A stretch of DNA of 64,000 nt from Riemerella anatipestifer_F (GCF_037861325.1 NZ_JAFELW010000005.1), one strand, 5' to 3'. Positions 43,571-52,885 are shown, counted from the first letter of the stretch. Numbers and translations: made by a program. Notes: a model not told the origin generated them from the letters alone.

Positions 43571-45007
43571 ATGAATAAGAAGATATTTTCAATATTAGGG
43601 CTGTCTGTTGGAGCTTTATTTTACTCTCAAGATGTGTCTGTAATTAGGAATACGGTAGATGTTTATTCTGATACACAACCTAATGGTTCTGCAAAATACA
43701 TGGGTATGGCAGGAGCAATGGGAGCAATGGGAGGAGATGCTTCTTCTATAAATGTTAACCCTGCAGGTATAGCTGTTAATATTGTAGGTGAATTTTCTGG
43801 AACGCTTAATGCTTTGGGAAATAAAAATACCTCAACTCTAGCAAATAAATCTTATGATGAAGTTTATAAGAAAACTAATTTAGGACATTTAGGAGGGGTT
43901 GTTGTAATGCAAACTAGCAATAATTCTAAATGGAAGTTTATTAACCTAGGGTTTAATTATAGTGCTAAGGATATTGATAGCTATATTAGAACTCCTGAAA
44001 ATCACACTATAAATGAAGCTATAGATTATACAGATAGTAATGGTAATTCGCAAACGGATTTACTACTTTACGATGGACATGCTTATAATAGAGTAGGGCA
44101 TACTTCAAAATTATCCTTCGCATTTGGTGGTAATTACGACCATAAGTGGTATGTAGGTGGTGGAGTACACTTCCATTCAGCAAATATAGAGCAAGGAGAT
44201 TTTTTTAGAATGCAGTCTCAAACGGCAGGTACTAAGGGGCTATACCAAAAACAAGACACTCCTTTTCAAGAATCTTCTGGAGGGGTGGCAATTTCAGCAG
44301 GGGTTATTGGTAAAATAGATAAAAACTTTCGTGTAGGTTTAGCATTAGAGTCTCCTACTTGGTGGAATATAGAGAGGGCTTATAACTATTATGATATTGA
44401 TAATAATGGGGTTGTAGTAACGGTACTAGCTAATGAGAATAGAAGATTGAGCACACCAATGAAGGCTACTCTGAGTGGTGCTTATATAGCTAACAAGAAT
44501 TTTGCAGTAAATGTAGATTATACTTTAGGTGTAACTAAGCCACAATATAATGTTCAAGGAGGGGTAGAAAAGCAATTAAATGAGTTTTTTAGCAAAGTGT
44601 ATTCTAATACTTCTGAGCTAAGACTGGGTGCAGAATACAGGTTAGATAACTGGAGATTTAGAGGAGGTTATGCTTATCAATCTAACCCTTTTTCTAGTTC
44701 ATCTTTGAGTGTTATTGATCCAGCAAGTAATTTATATTCAGATAGAAGATTTAGTAATCTATATCTTTCTAATAGACAGACTTTAGGTGTGGGACTAGGA
44801 TATAATTTTAAATCTTTCTATGTAGATGCAGCCTATCAGAATACAAGTTCTAAGTTTGCTAATCCATTTTATGCGGGAGATTACGCTTCTCCAGTGGAGA
44901 ATAGTGTGTTTAACGAAGGGCATGGTGTAGAACAGTATGATAGCATTGTTTCTGATGTTAAAACAGTGAGAAATAACTTTGTGTTTACTGTTGGTTGGAG
45001 ATTTTAA
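43571..45007 (+). CDS. OmpP1/FadL-family outer-membrane transporter
   Basis: This predicted beta-barrel of the FadL/OmpP1/TodX class imports hydrophobic compounds such as long-chain fatty acids. It is 478 aa from ATG 43571, which gives a good signal peptide (about 1-19). An upstream ATG at 43547 would add eight polar residues. The family's N-terminal hatch is seen as the GGDASSINVNPAGIA motif. Many alternating strands follow and the chain ends in VGWRF, a typical C-terminal aromatic barrel signature. It follows the Gly/Trp-rich lipoprotein gene by 37 bases. Confidence 0.87.
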   Translation: MNKKIFSILGLSVGALFYSQDVSVIRNTVDVYSDTQPNGSAKYMGMAGAMGAMGGDASSINVNPAGIAVNIVGEFSGTLNALGNKNTSTLANKSYDEVYKKTNLGHLGGVVVMQTSNNSKWKFINLGFNYSAKDIDSYIRTPENHTINEAIDYTDSNGNSQTDLLLYDGHAYNRVGHTSKLSFAFGGNYDHKWYVGGGVHFHSANIEQGDFFRMQSQTAGTKGLYQKQDTPFQESSGGVAISAGVIGKIDKNFRVGLALESPTWWNIERAYNYYDIDNNGVVVTVLANENRRLSTPMKATLSGAYIANKNFAVNVDYTLGVTKPQYNVQGGVEKQLNEFFSKVYSNTSELRLGAEYRLDNWRFRGGYAYQSNPFSSSSLSVIDPASNLYSDRRFSNLYLSNRQTLGVGLGYNFKSFYVDAAYQNTSSKFANPFYAGDYASPVENSVFNEGHGVEQYDSIVSDVKTVRNNFVFTVGWRF

Positions 45008-45030
45008 AAAAAGCTACATTTAAGATAGAA

Positions 45031-45074
45031 ATAGAGAGACTACTTATAATTGAGTAGTCTCTTATTTTTTTTTT
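45031..45074 (+). terminator. Terminator after the FadL-like gene
   Basis: AGAGACTACT (45035-45044) pairs perfectly with AGTAGTCTCT (45053-45062), followed by a long T-run. The -33 box of mntH sits at the end of that T-run. Confidence 0.87.
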
Positions 45075-45102
45075 GCTGGATTAGATATTTTTTATAATTT
45101 TG
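45072..45102 (+). promoter_or_regulatory. Promoter of mntH
   Basis: TTTG (45072-45075), a 19-bp spacer and TAATTTTG (45095-45102) match the full Bacteroidota promoter consensus. The predicted start site falls near 45107. Confidence 0.7.
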
Positions 45103-45117
45103 TTAGACTTATCTAAC
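45102..45117. promoter_or_regulatory. Candidate metal-regulator operator at the mntH start site
   Basis: GTTAGA-CTTA-TCTAAC is a perfect 6-bp inverted repeat that starts on the last base of the -7 box and spans the predicted transcription start. Its TTAG/CTAA core resembles DtxR/MntR-family operators. Confidence 0.55.
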
Positions 45118-45130
45118 TTTTGTTTGAGTG

Positions 45131-46462
45131 ATGAAAAAATACTTCAAAGATAGAATGTGGAAAAAAGAGCGTTCTGGTAATTCTTTGTCAGAATCGTTTT
45201 CTAGTATTGAGGTACCTAAAGATGCAGGTTTTTGGAAGAAATTTTTAGCATTTGTAGGTCCAGGGCTTATGGTAGCGGTAGGCTATATGGATCCAGGTAA
45301 CTGGGCAACAGGCATTGCTGGTGGAGCTAAATTTGGATACATCTTACTATCGGTAGTACTTATTTCTAATCTTTTTGCGATGTTATTACAGCATTTGTCT
45401 TTAAAGTTAGGTATCGTTGCCGAAAGAGATTTGGCTCAAGCCTGTAGAGATAGTTATTCTCGACCTGTTAACTTTCTACTTTGGATTTTTGCTGAAATAG
45501 CCATAGCGGCTACAGACCTTGCGGAGGTAATAGGGGCTGCCATAGCTCTTAATCTTTTGTTTGGGATACCACTTACCATTGGGATAGCCATTACGGTAGT
45601 AGATGTATTTGTTATTTTGATGCTTCAAGCCAAAGGTTTTAGATGGCTAGAAAGTGTCGTGGGTGGTCTGATAGCAATTATCTTCTTTTGTTTTTTATAC
45701 GAAATAGTGGTAAGTAATCCTGAGTGGTTTCCTATTTTGAAAGGTTTAGTGCCACAGAAAGAAATTGTATTTAATCCAAGTATGCTCTACATAGCAATAG
45801 GTATTTTAGGAGCTACTGTAATGCCTCATAACTTGTACTTGCATAGCAGTATTGTACAGACTAGAAACTATTCTAGAGATGATAAGGGGAAGAGGGAAGC
45901 TATTAAATTCGCTACTTTGGATAGTAATATTTCTTTGTTGTTAGCATTTTTAATCAATGCAGCTATACTTATTATTTCATCGGCGGCATTTCATCACACA
46001 GGCTATCAAGATGTTGCTGACATTACAGACGCTCATCAACTTTTGTCTCCAATTTTAGGAACGAGCCTCGCTAGTATTGTGTTTGCTATAGCTTTGTTGG
46101 CTTCTGGGCAAAACTCAACCCTTACAGGCACTTTGGCTGGGCAGATTGTAATGGAGGGTTTTCTCAATATTAAATTAAAACCTTGGTTAAGACGATTGAT
46201 TACAAGATTGATAGCTGTAATACCAGCGTTGATAGTCGCTATTATCTATGGTGAAAAAGGAACTACTGACCTTTTAATATTAAGTCAAGTTATACTTTCC
46301 TTACAGTTGAGTTTTGCAGTAGTACCGCTGGTAATGCTAACTAATAATAAACTTAAGATGGGAGCATTTGCTAATCAAGGTTTTTTGAAATACACCGCTA
46401 TCATCATTAGTTTTATTATTGTTATTTTGAATATTTATTTAGTTTATACTGAGATAGTCTAA
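45131..46462 (+). CDS. mntH: Nramp-family divalent metal transporter
   Basis: This proton-coupled Mn(II)/Fe(II) importer of the inner membrane is 443 aa with about 11 helices. The metal-binding helix-1 motif D54-P-G-N57 and the helix-6 motif M231-P-H233 are intact, as in bacterial MntH. The open frame begins with GTG 45128; the adjacent ATG 45131 is preferred. A palindrome over the promoter implies control by a DtxR/MntR-like repressor under metal-replete conditions. The regulator gene itself is not in the window. Confidence 0.94.
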   Translation: MKKYFKDRMWKKERSGNSLSESFSSIEVPKDAGFWKKFLAFVGPGLMVAVGYMDPGNWATGIAGGAKFGYILLSVVLISNLFAMLLQHLSLKLGIVAERDLAQACRDSYSRPVNFLLWIFAEIAIAATDLAEVIGAAIALNLLFGIPLTIGIAITVVDVFVILMLQAKGFRWLESVVGGLIAIIFFCFLYEIVVSNPEWFPILKGLVPQKEIVFNPSMLYIAIGILGATVMPHNLYLHSSIVQTRNYSRDDKGKREAIKFATLDSNISLLLAFLINAAILIISSAAFHHTGYQDVADITDAHQLLSPILGTSLASIVFAIALLASGQNSTLTGTLAGQIVMEGFLNIKLKPWLRRLITRLIAVIPALIVAIIYGEKGTTDLLILSQVILSLQLSFAVVPLVMLTNNKLKMGAFANQGFLKYTAIIISFIIVILNIYLVYTEIV

Positions 46463-46485
46463 CGGATGTACTTTTTGTCTGTCAA

Positions 46486-46518
46486 TTTGTCCTAAATCTT
46501 AATTTGGCAATATCTTTG
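46486..46518 (+). promoter_or_regulatory. Promoter of grpE-dnaJ
   Basis: TTTG (46486-46489), a 21-bp spacer and TATCTTTG (46511-46518) fit the vegetative promoter. The grpE ATG is 30 bases further on. No CIRCE-type element is visible. Confidence 0.65.
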
Positions 46519-46548
46519 ACAATACCCAAGCAATAAAACCAATAAAGA

Positions 46549-47100
46549 ATGGAAGAGAATAAAGATTTGCACGAAGAAAAACTTAATGTTTCCGAAGAAA
46601 ATACAAGTGAAGAAACTCAAAATATAAATACTGACACTGAAGAAAATCTGACAAAAGAACCTACAACAGAAGAACTTTTGGCAGAGGAGAAAGACCGTTA
46701 CATTCGTCTATGTGCTGAGTTTGAAAACTATAAAAAAAGAACTTCTAAAGAGCGAATGGAGTTTTTCCAATATGCTAATCAGGATATGATGGTAAGTATG
46801 CTCGCTATTTTAGATGATTTTGAAAGAGCTTTAAAAGAAATAGCGAAAACAGGGAAGGAAGAAGATTTAAAAGGAGTAGAGCTTATCTATCAGAAATTCA
46901 AAAATAAACTGATAGAAAAAGGATTAAAGCCTATAGAAGTAAATGCAGGAGACGACTTTAATGTAGATTTCCACGAAGCTATTACCCAAATACCAGCTCC
47001 TACCGAAGGTTTAAAAGGTAAAATTGTAGATGTAATAGAGTCTGGATATATGCTACACGATAGAGTCATTAGATTTACTAAAGTAGTTACAGGACAATAA
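46549..47100 (+). CDS. grpE: Nucleotide exchange factor GrpE
   Basis: GrpE releases ADP from DnaK in the Hsp70 cycle. It is 183 aa. An acidic, disordered N-terminus (about 1-45, Glu/Asn/Thr-rich) precedes the long dimerising helix (EEKDRYIRLCAEFENYKKR) and the C-terminal beta domain ending in GYMLHDRVIRFTKVVV-like residues. The family signature is complete. It is followed by dnaJ after 50 bases; dnaK is elsewhere. Confidence 0.95.
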   Translation: MEENKDLHEEKLNVSEENTSEETQNINTDTEENLTKEPTTEELLAEEKDRYIRLCAEFENYKKRTSKERMEFFQYANQDMMVSMLAILDDFERALKEIAKTGKEEDLKGVELIYQKFKNKLIEKGLKPIEVNAGDDFNVDFHEAITQIPAPTEGLKGKIVDVIESGYMLHDRVIRFTKVVTGQ

Positions 47101-47150
47101 ATCTTACATTATAAATGAACCTTTCATTTATTATAAAACTAAAATAAATA

Positions 47151-48266
47151 ATGTCAAAAAGAGATTACTACGAGATATTAGGAGTAGAAAAAAACGCAAC
47201 GGCAGACGCTATTAAAAAAGCCTACCGAAGACAAGCACTTAAATATCACCCAGATAAAAACCCGGGAAATAAAGAGGCTGAAGAAAAATTTAAAGAAGCG
47301 GCGGAAGCCTACGAAGTTCTCAGCGATGAGAATAAAAGAGCTAGATATGACCAATACGGTCATGCGGGAGTAGGCGGTAGCGGAGGCTTCGGTGGTGGAG
47401 GCTTCGGCGGCGGTATGAATATGGAAGATATTTTTAGTCAGTTTGGAGATATCTTTGGTGGTCATTTTGGCGGTTTCGGTGGTGGAGCTAGGAGACAAGA
47501 GGCTAGAGGTACTAACCTTAGAGTTCGTATCAAGTTAAGCCTAGAGGAGATGATGAATGGGACTCAGAAAACCATCAAAATCAAAAAAATGAAACTTGCC
47601 CCAGGGGTAACTTCTAAGACTTGTCCTACTTGTAACGGTAATGGTGTCCAAATGAAAGTAATGAACACAATGTTTGGACAGATGCAAACGCAAACCACTT
47701 GTGGGGCGTGTAATGGTATTGGGAAGGTAGCAGATAAAATACCAGCTGGAGCTAATGCTCAAGGGCTTATTAAGGCTGATGAGGAAGTGAGCATCAATAT
47801 CCCTGCTGGAGCTAGAGATGGCATACAACTAAGTGTAAGAGGTAAAGGTAATGACGCTCCTTTCGGCGGAACTCCAGGTGATTTGCTTGTGGTGGTAGAG
47901 GAAGAGGAAGATGCAAACATCAAAAGAGAAGGAGACAACCTTCACCAAGAGTTATACATTTCTTTCGCAGAAGCGGCTTTGGGTACTTCTAAAGAAATCC
48001 CAGTAGTAGGCGGTAAAGTTAAAATAAAGGTAGATGCAGGTACGCAATCAGGTAAGATTTTACGACTTGCAGGTAAAGGGCTTCCTAGCATAGATAGCTA
48101 TGGTAGGGGAGATATGTTTGTACACATCAATGTATGGACGCCACAAAATCTTACAAAGGAACAAAAAGAATTTTTTGAAAAACAACTGAACAGCGGCGAA
48201 ATGAAAGCCGAACCTTCAGGGAAGGAAAAGACATTCTTTGATAAAGTAAGAGATTTGTTTAACTAG
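47151..48266 (+). CDS. dnaJ: Chaperone DnaJ with a reduced zinc-finger region
   Basis: This Hsp40 co-chaperone is 371 aa. The J domain has HPD at 33-35, the Gly/Phe-rich linker runs about 72-112, and the C-terminal substrate domains are normal. The zinc region is unusual: only two CxxCxGxG motifs are present (CPTCNGNG at 158-165 and CGACNGIG at 184-191), where the standard type has four. The two that remain correspond to motifs 2 and 3, which in E. coli DnaJ build zinc site II. The motifs for site I are lost. It is co-directional with grpE and has its own terminator. Confidence 0.95.
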   Translation: MSKRDYYEILGVEKNATADAIKKAYRRQALKYHPDKNPGNKEAEEKFKEAAEAYEVLSDENKRARYDQYGHAGVGGSGGFGGGGFGGGMNMEDIFSQFGDIFGGHFGGFGGGARRQEARGTNLRVRIKLSLEEMMNGTQKTIKIKKMKLAPGVTSKTCPTCNGNGVQMKVMNTMFGQMQTQTTCGACNGIGKVADKIPAGANAQGLIKADEEVSINIPAGARDGIQLSVRGKGNDAPFGGTPGDLLVVVEEEEDANIKREGDNLHQELYISFAEAALGTSKEIPVVGGKVKIKVDAGTQSGKILRLAGKGLPSIDSYGRGDMFVHINVWTPQNLTKEQKEFFEKQLNSGEMKAEPSGKEKTFFDKVRDLFN

Positions 48267-48280
48267 AATTACAATAATGA

Positions 48281-48313
48281 TAAAAAGAGACTTTTAAAGG
48301 TCTCTTTTTTTTA
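48281..48313 (+). terminator. Terminator after dnaJ
   Basis: AAAAAGAGAC (48282-48291) pairs with GTCTCTTTTT (48300-48309) and ends in T's. Confidence 0.85.
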
Positions 48314-48378
48314 TGAGCGATTAGGATAATTGTAACAAAAACTCTTTTCTTTGTACTAACTAAAATAAAAATATAAAA

Positions 48379-49284
48379 ATGCTTAGAGCAGAACATATTA
48401 CAAAAACCTATGATGCAGGCAGAAAAGTAGCTTTGTCTGACTTTAGTATAGAAGTTCCTACGGGAAGCATCTACGGACTGTTAGGACCTAACGGAGCAGG
48501 TAAGACTTCTTTTATTAGAATCATCAATCAGATTACTCAAGCGGATAGTGGCAAAGTTTTTATAGATAATGAAATTTTAAGTCCTCACCATATCAAGACT
48601 ATTGGCTATATGCCAGAAGAAAGGGGTCTTTATAAAAATATGACGGTGGGAGACCAAATTCTCTATTTTGGGGAGCTTAAAGGTATGTCTAAAAATGAGG
48701 CACTTACTCAAGCTAAATATTGGTTTGAACGCCTAAATATAGACCAATGGTGGAAAAAGAAACTCTCCGAGCTTTCAAAGGGTATGGCACAGAAAATACA
48801 GTTTGTGGTAACGGTGTTGCATCGTCCTAAATTACTTATTTTAGATGAGCCTTTCTCTGGGTTTGACCCTGTAAACGCTAATCTCATTAAAGACCAAATC
48901 ATCAATCTTAAAAATAATGGGACAACCATCATACTTTCTACACATAGAATGGAAAGCGTGGAAGAAATGTGCGATTATGTAGCGTTGGTTAATCATTCAA
49001 AAAAAATCTTAGACGGAAAAGTGTTTGAAGTGAGAGAGCGTTTTAAACAAAATGTTTACGAAGTTGTACTCGCTCACTCTAATTCTGAACTATTGGAAAA
49101 CTTTAAATCGGAATTTTCGCCTTCTGATTGGCAAGAAAAAGACGGACTTATTAGTTTTAATCTAAAATATCAAAGTGAACAAAATCAGCTGTTGTCAAAG
49201 CTAATGCCGCTAGGGAGCATTAGAAGTTTTAATGAGAAAATACCTAGTATGAACGAAGTGTTCATTACTGCTGTACAAAACTAA
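48379..49284 (+). CDS. ABC transporter ATP-binding protein (NatA-like)
   Basis: This ATPase subunit of an ABC-2-type exporter is 301 aa. Walker A is at 36-43 (GPNGAGKT), the signature is LSKGM at 132-136 in place of LSGGQ (a variant usual in the NatA branch), and Walker B is at 152-157. A C-terminal ~80-residue domain follows, as in NatA/YhaQ. The permease gene starts 6 bases downstream, so the two form one transporter. NatAB of Bacillus exports sodium; the substrate here is unknown. Confidence 0.92.
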   Translation: MLRAEHITKTYDAGRKVALSDFSIEVPTGSIYGLLGPNGAGKTSFIRIINQITQADSGKVFIDNEILSPHHIKTIGYMPEERGLYKNMTVGDQILYFGELKGMSKNEALTQAKYWFERLNIDQWWKKKLSELSKGMAQKIQFVVTVLHRPKLLILDEPFSGFDPVNANLIKDQIINLKNNGTTIILSTHRMESVEEMCDYVALVNHSKKILDGKVFEVRERFKQNVYEVVLAHSNSELLENFKSEFSPSDWQEKDGLISFNLKYQSEQNQLLSKLMPLGSIRSFNEKIPSMNEVFITAVQN

Positions 49285-49290
49285 TATCGT

Positions 49291-50589
49291 ATGAAAAATA
49301 TTATTATCATAACCAAAAGAGAATTTCTTACTCAGGTTAAAAAGAAATCTTTTATTGTACTCACTTTGCTGGCTCCGATTTTAATGATAGCTTTCGGGGC
49401 TGTTATAGGATTGATGTTTAAAGCTAACGAAACGGAATATCAGTTTTCTGTCATAGATAAAAGTGGCGTGTTTGAAAACCGAATGAAAGCTCCACAAGAT
49501 GTTTCCCTTGTGTATGCGTCTCCTAACACCGAGGCATCTTTGAAGGAAGGATTAAAGACTTCTGAAGCTATTGATGGAGTGTTGATTATTCCTCCTATGC
49601 AAGGGCAGGATTATGAAGCTTTACAGAATCAAGCTCAGCTATTGGTAAATAAGAAAATAGGTTTTGATGTAAGGAAAGCCTTGGCATCTTCTATGTCGGA
49701 AGTTATTAAGAAAGAAAAAATAAAAGCACTTGGAATCACCGAAACCCAAGTGAACGACTTAGATAAATCTTTTGAACTTAAAACTACTAATGTTTTAGAT
49801 AATCATCAGCAGGACGATAGCCTTGCGTTTGGTGTAAAGTCTGGGTTGAGTATGTTATTGATGTACGCTACTTTTATGTTTATTTTGATTTATGGCGTAA
49901 GGGTAATGCGTAGCGTTTTGGAAGAAAAAAATAACCGTGTGGTAGAGATTATTATTTCTTCAGTTAAACCATTTGATTTAATGATGGGTAAAATCTTAGG
50001 GGTTACTTTAGTGGCGCTTACTCAGTTTGTTATATGGATAGGTATGGCAGTAACAGCAGCAGTATTTTTTAATCAAAGTTTTAGCCCAATGTCTACTGGA
50101 AACACTTTGGAACAAATGGAAAATATACAGGAGGTAGTGGCTCATATATCTCATACTTTGTTGGAACTCAATTATGGACTTATTATTGGGGTGTTTCTTG
50201 TGTTTTTCCTTTTAGGTTATATTTTTTATAGTTCTATCTATGCTGCTATTGGTTCGGCGGTGGATAACGATACCGAAACTCAGCAGTTTACTTTATTTGT
50301 AACCATTCCTTTGATGTTGGGGCTTTATGGTAGTATTTCTATTATGAACAATCCAGATGGACCTATGGGCTTTTGGCTTTCTATGATTCCGTTAACTTCT
50401 CCTGTAGCTATGATTGCACGGATACCGTTCGGAGTGCCTATTTGGGAGTTGGTATTATCGGTTGCATTATTATTTATTACCACACTTTTGATGGTCTTTA
50501 TTGCTGCAAAAATATACCGTGTAGGCATACTAATGCATGGTAATAAAGCAACTCTAAAAGAACTTTGGAAGTGGATTAGACATTCGTAG
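49291..50589 (+). CDS. ABC-2 type permease (NatB-like)
   Basis: This membrane subunit for the ATPase encoded just before it is 432 aa. A membrane helix lies near the N-terminus (about 21-42), then a large extracytoplasmic domain (about 45-175). Five further helices lie in the C-terminal half (about 180-205, 230-258, 285-312, 335-355 and 378-405). The VLEEKNNRVVEIIISSVKP block between the first two of these is conserved in NatB/YhaP exporters. A terminator follows. Confidence 0.9.
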   Translation: MKNIIIITKREFLTQVKKKSFIVLTLLAPILMIAFGAVIGLMFKANETEYQFSVIDKSGVFENRMKAPQDVSLVYASPNTEASLKEGLKTSEAIDGVLIIPPMQGQDYEALQNQAQLLVNKKIGFDVRKALASSMSEVIKKEKIKALGITETQVNDLDKSFELKTTNVLDNHQQDDSLAFGVKSGLSMLLMYATFMFILIYGVRVMRSVLEEKNNRVVEIIISSVKPFDLMMGKILGVTLVALTQFVIWIGMAVTAAVFFNQSFSPMSTGNTLEQMENIQEVVAHISHTLLELNYGLIIGVFLVFFLLGYIFYSSIYAAIGSAVDNDTETQQFTLFVTIPLMLGLYGSISIMNNPDGPMGFWLSMIPLTSPVAMIARIPFGVPIWELVLSVALLFITTLLMVFIAAKIYRVGILMHGNKATLKELWKWIRHS

Positions 50590-50611
50590 TATTAAGAATA
50601 ATCATTATAAT

Positions 50612-50648
50612 AAAAGCCGAGAGAAAAAACATTCTTTTCGGCTTTTTG
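50612..50648 (+). terminator. Terminator after the ABC permease gene
   Basis: AAAAGCCGA (50612-50620) pairs with TCGGCTTTT (50638-50646), with T's following. Confidence 0.83.
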
Positions 50649-50750
50649 TTTAAAGTTAATATTTGAAATGAATGAGGTGTGTGAGTGGGTTGTTTTTTAG
50701 AAATTCTAATATCAATAATTTTTTGTAAATTCGCACTAAATTTTTAATCA

Positions 50751-52136
50751 ATGAATTACGATATTATAGTTATAGGAAGTGGTCCTGGTGGTTATGTAAC
50801 AGCCATTAGAGCAGCACAATTAGGTTTCAAAACAGCTATTGTAGAAAAAGAAAACTTAGGAGGTATCTGCCTTAACTGGGGGTGTATTCCTACAAAAGCA
50901 TTACTGAAATCGGCACAAGTGTTTAAGTACATCAACCATGCAGAAGATTTCGGTCTTAATAAAGTAGAAGCTAGTTTTGAATTTCCTAATGTAATTCAGA
51001 GAAGCCGTGGGGTGGCGAGTAAGATGAGTAAAGGGATTGAGTTCCTTATGAAAAAGAATAAGATAGATGTTATCTTCGGTACCGCTAAAGTTCAAAAAGG
51101 TAAAAAAGTTTTAGTGGAAAAAGATGGTGCTACAAAAGAATATTCTGCGGAACACATCATCTTGGCAACAGGAGCTCGTTCTAGAGAGTTGCCAAACCTT
51201 CCTCAAGATGGTAAAAAAGTAATAGGGTATAGACAAGCCCTTTCTTTACCAGAACAGCCTAAATCTATGATAGTAGTAGGTTCTGGAGCTATCGGAGTAG
51301 AGTTTGCTTATTTCTACGCTACTATGGGGACTAAAGTAACTATCGTGGAGTTTATGCCAAACATCGTGCCTGTGGAGGACGAGGAGGTTTCTAAACATTT
51401 AGAAAAATCTCTTAAGAAAGCAGGTATAGAGGTAATGACTAATGCTTCTGTAGAATCTGTGGATACTTCTGGTAATGGCGTTAAAGCTAATGTAAAAACA
51501 GCCAAAGGTAATGTAACCTTAGAGGCTGATGTGGTACTTTCAGCAGTAGGTATTACGGCTAATATTGAAAACATAGGACTAGAAGAAGTTGGAATTAAAA
51601 CAGATAAAGGTAGAGTTTTAGTAAATGAATGGTATCAAACTTCAGTACCAGGTTATTATGCGATAGGGGATATTATTCCTACTCAAGCTTTGGCTCATGT
51701 GGCTTCTGCGGAAGGAATCACTTGTGTGGAAAAAATTAAAGGACTGCATACAGAAACTATAGACTATGGTAATATTCCAGGGTGTACATATTGCCTTCCT
51801 GAAATAGCATCAGTGGGTCTTACCGAAAAACAAGCCAAAGAAAAAGGCTATGATATTAAGGTTGGGAAATTCCCATTCTCAGCGAGTGGAAAAGCGACTG
51901 CAAACGGAGATACAGATGGTTTTGTAAAGGTAATTTTTGATGCTAAATATGGTGAGTGGTTAGGCTGTCATATGATAGGTAATGGCGTTACCGAAATGAT
52001 AGCAGAAGCAGTAGTTGCTAGAAAATTAGAAACTACAGGGCATGAGATTTTGAAATCTGTTCACCCACACCCTACATTGTCAGAAGCGGTTATGGAGGCT
52101 GTAGCTGCGGCTTATGGGGAGGTAATACATATTTAA
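50751..52136 (+). CDS. lpdA: Dihydrolipoyl dehydrogenase
   Basis: This FAD-dependent E3/L-protein reoxidises the lipoyl groups of 2-oxoacid dehydrogenases and the glycine cleavage system. It is 461 aa. The FAD-binding GSGPGGY motif starts at 9, the redox disulfide is C40/C45 in GGICLNWGCIPTK, an NAD-binding GSGAIGVEF motif lies at about 177-185, and the C-terminal catalytic pair H440/E445 sits in the HPHPTLSE block. No other complex subunit is adjacent, so it may serve several complexes, including gcvP at the left end of the window. Confidence 0.95.
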   Translation: MNYDIIVIGSGPGGYVTAIRAAQLGFKTAIVEKENLGGICLNWGCIPTKALLKSAQVFKYINHAEDFGLNKVEASFEFPNVIQRSRGVASKMSKGIEFLMKKNKIDVIFGTAKVQKGKKVLVEKDGATKEYSAEHIILATGARSRELPNLPQDGKKVIGYRQALSLPEQPKSMIVVGSGAIGVEFAYFYATMGTKVTIVEFMPNIVPVEDEEVSKHLEKSLKKAGIEVMTNASVESVDTSGNGVKANVKTAKGNVTLEADVVLSAVGITANIENIGLEEVGIKTDKGRVLVNEWYQTSVPGYYAIGDIIPTQALAHVASAEGITCVEKIKGLHTETIDYGNIPGCTYCLPEIASVGLTEKQAKEKGYDIKVGKFPFSASGKATANGDTDGFVKVIFDAKYGEWLGCHMIGNGVTEMIAEAVVARKLETTGHEILKSVHPHPTLSEAVMEAVAAAYGEVIHI

Positions 52137-52163
52137 TTATAGTAAACTTTAGTTATAAAATAA

Positions 52164-52206
52164 TAGCACCTCCTAGATATGATAGGTCTAGTGAGGTGTT
52201 TTTATT
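52164..52206 (+). terminator. Terminator after lpdA
   Basis: CACCTC-CTAGA pairs with TCTAG-T-GAGGTG (one bulge) and is followed by T's that run into the next promoter box. Confidence 0.75.
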
Positions 52207-52210
52207 TTTG
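52203..52210 (+). promoter_or_regulatory. Candidate -7 box of the DUF2490 gene
   Basis: TATTTTTG ends 21 bases before the ATG at 52232. Confidence 0.4.
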
Positions 52211-52231
52211 TAACATAATATAAATTTATAG

Positions 52232-52885
52232 ATGAGAGCGATATTTATATTTATTCTTTTATTACCTAAGGTTGTATTTTCTCAAACCAATGATTTAGGG
52301 AATTGGTTTATCTATTTTGGAGATAAAAAGATTGACAATAGATGGAATTGGCATCACGAGGTGCAATATAGAAACTTTAATTTTATAGGAGATACAGAAC
52401 AGGTACTCATTAGAACAGGGCTTGGCTATAATCTTACCGAAAACAACAATAATATTTTGCTAGGTGCAGCATTTATTTACAGTGAGCCTTATTTGACAAA
52501 CAGTGATACTAAGACTAGTTTTAACGAACATCGTATTTACCAGCAGTTTATCACTAGGCAGACTTTTGGAGCGGTATCTTTGCAGCACAGATATAGGTTT
52601 GAGCAACGGTTTTTTGAGAAAGATTTTAGGTTGAGGTTGCGTTATTTTATAGGTCTTAATGTAGCTCTGAACAAAAAGCAAATGATGGATAAAGCAGTCT
52701 ATTTATCTGCCTATAATGAGATATTTATAAATACTGAAAATAATATATTTGATAGAAACAGGCTTTATGGTGGTTTAGGATATAGATTTTCTAAAAATGT
52801 GAGAACCGAAGTTGGAGTAATGAATCAGTCTACAAGTACCGTATCTAGAAATCAATTAAATTTGATTACATTTTTTAACTTTTAA
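52232..52885 (+). CDS. DUF2490 family protein
   Basis: This 217-aa protein has a signal peptide (about 1-18). The body is a predicted small outer-membrane beta barrel of the DUF2490 family: N-terminal NWFIYFGDKKI and WNWHHEVQYRNFNF blocks, a central SLQHRYRFEQRF strand, a DFRLRLRYFIGLN strand, and a C-terminal phenylalanine. The function is unknown. It stands alone between lpdA and the tyrosine catabolic genes. Confidence 0.82.
   Translation: MRAIFIFILLLPKVVFSQTNDLGNWFIYFGDKKIDNRWNWHHEVQYRNFNFIGDTEQVLIRTGLGYNLTENNNNILLGAAFIYSEPYLTNSDTKTSFNEHRIYQQFITRQTFGAVSLQHRYRFEQRFFEKDFRLRLRYFIGLNVALNKKQMMDKAVYLSAYNEIFINTENNIFDRNRLYGGLGYRFSKNVRTEVGVMNQSTSTVSRNQLNLITFFNF

Noticed and set aside
48774..48788. 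Degenerate ABC signature LSKGM taken as a sign of an inactive ATPase
   Set aside because: This variant is common in the NatA branch, and Walker A and B are intact.
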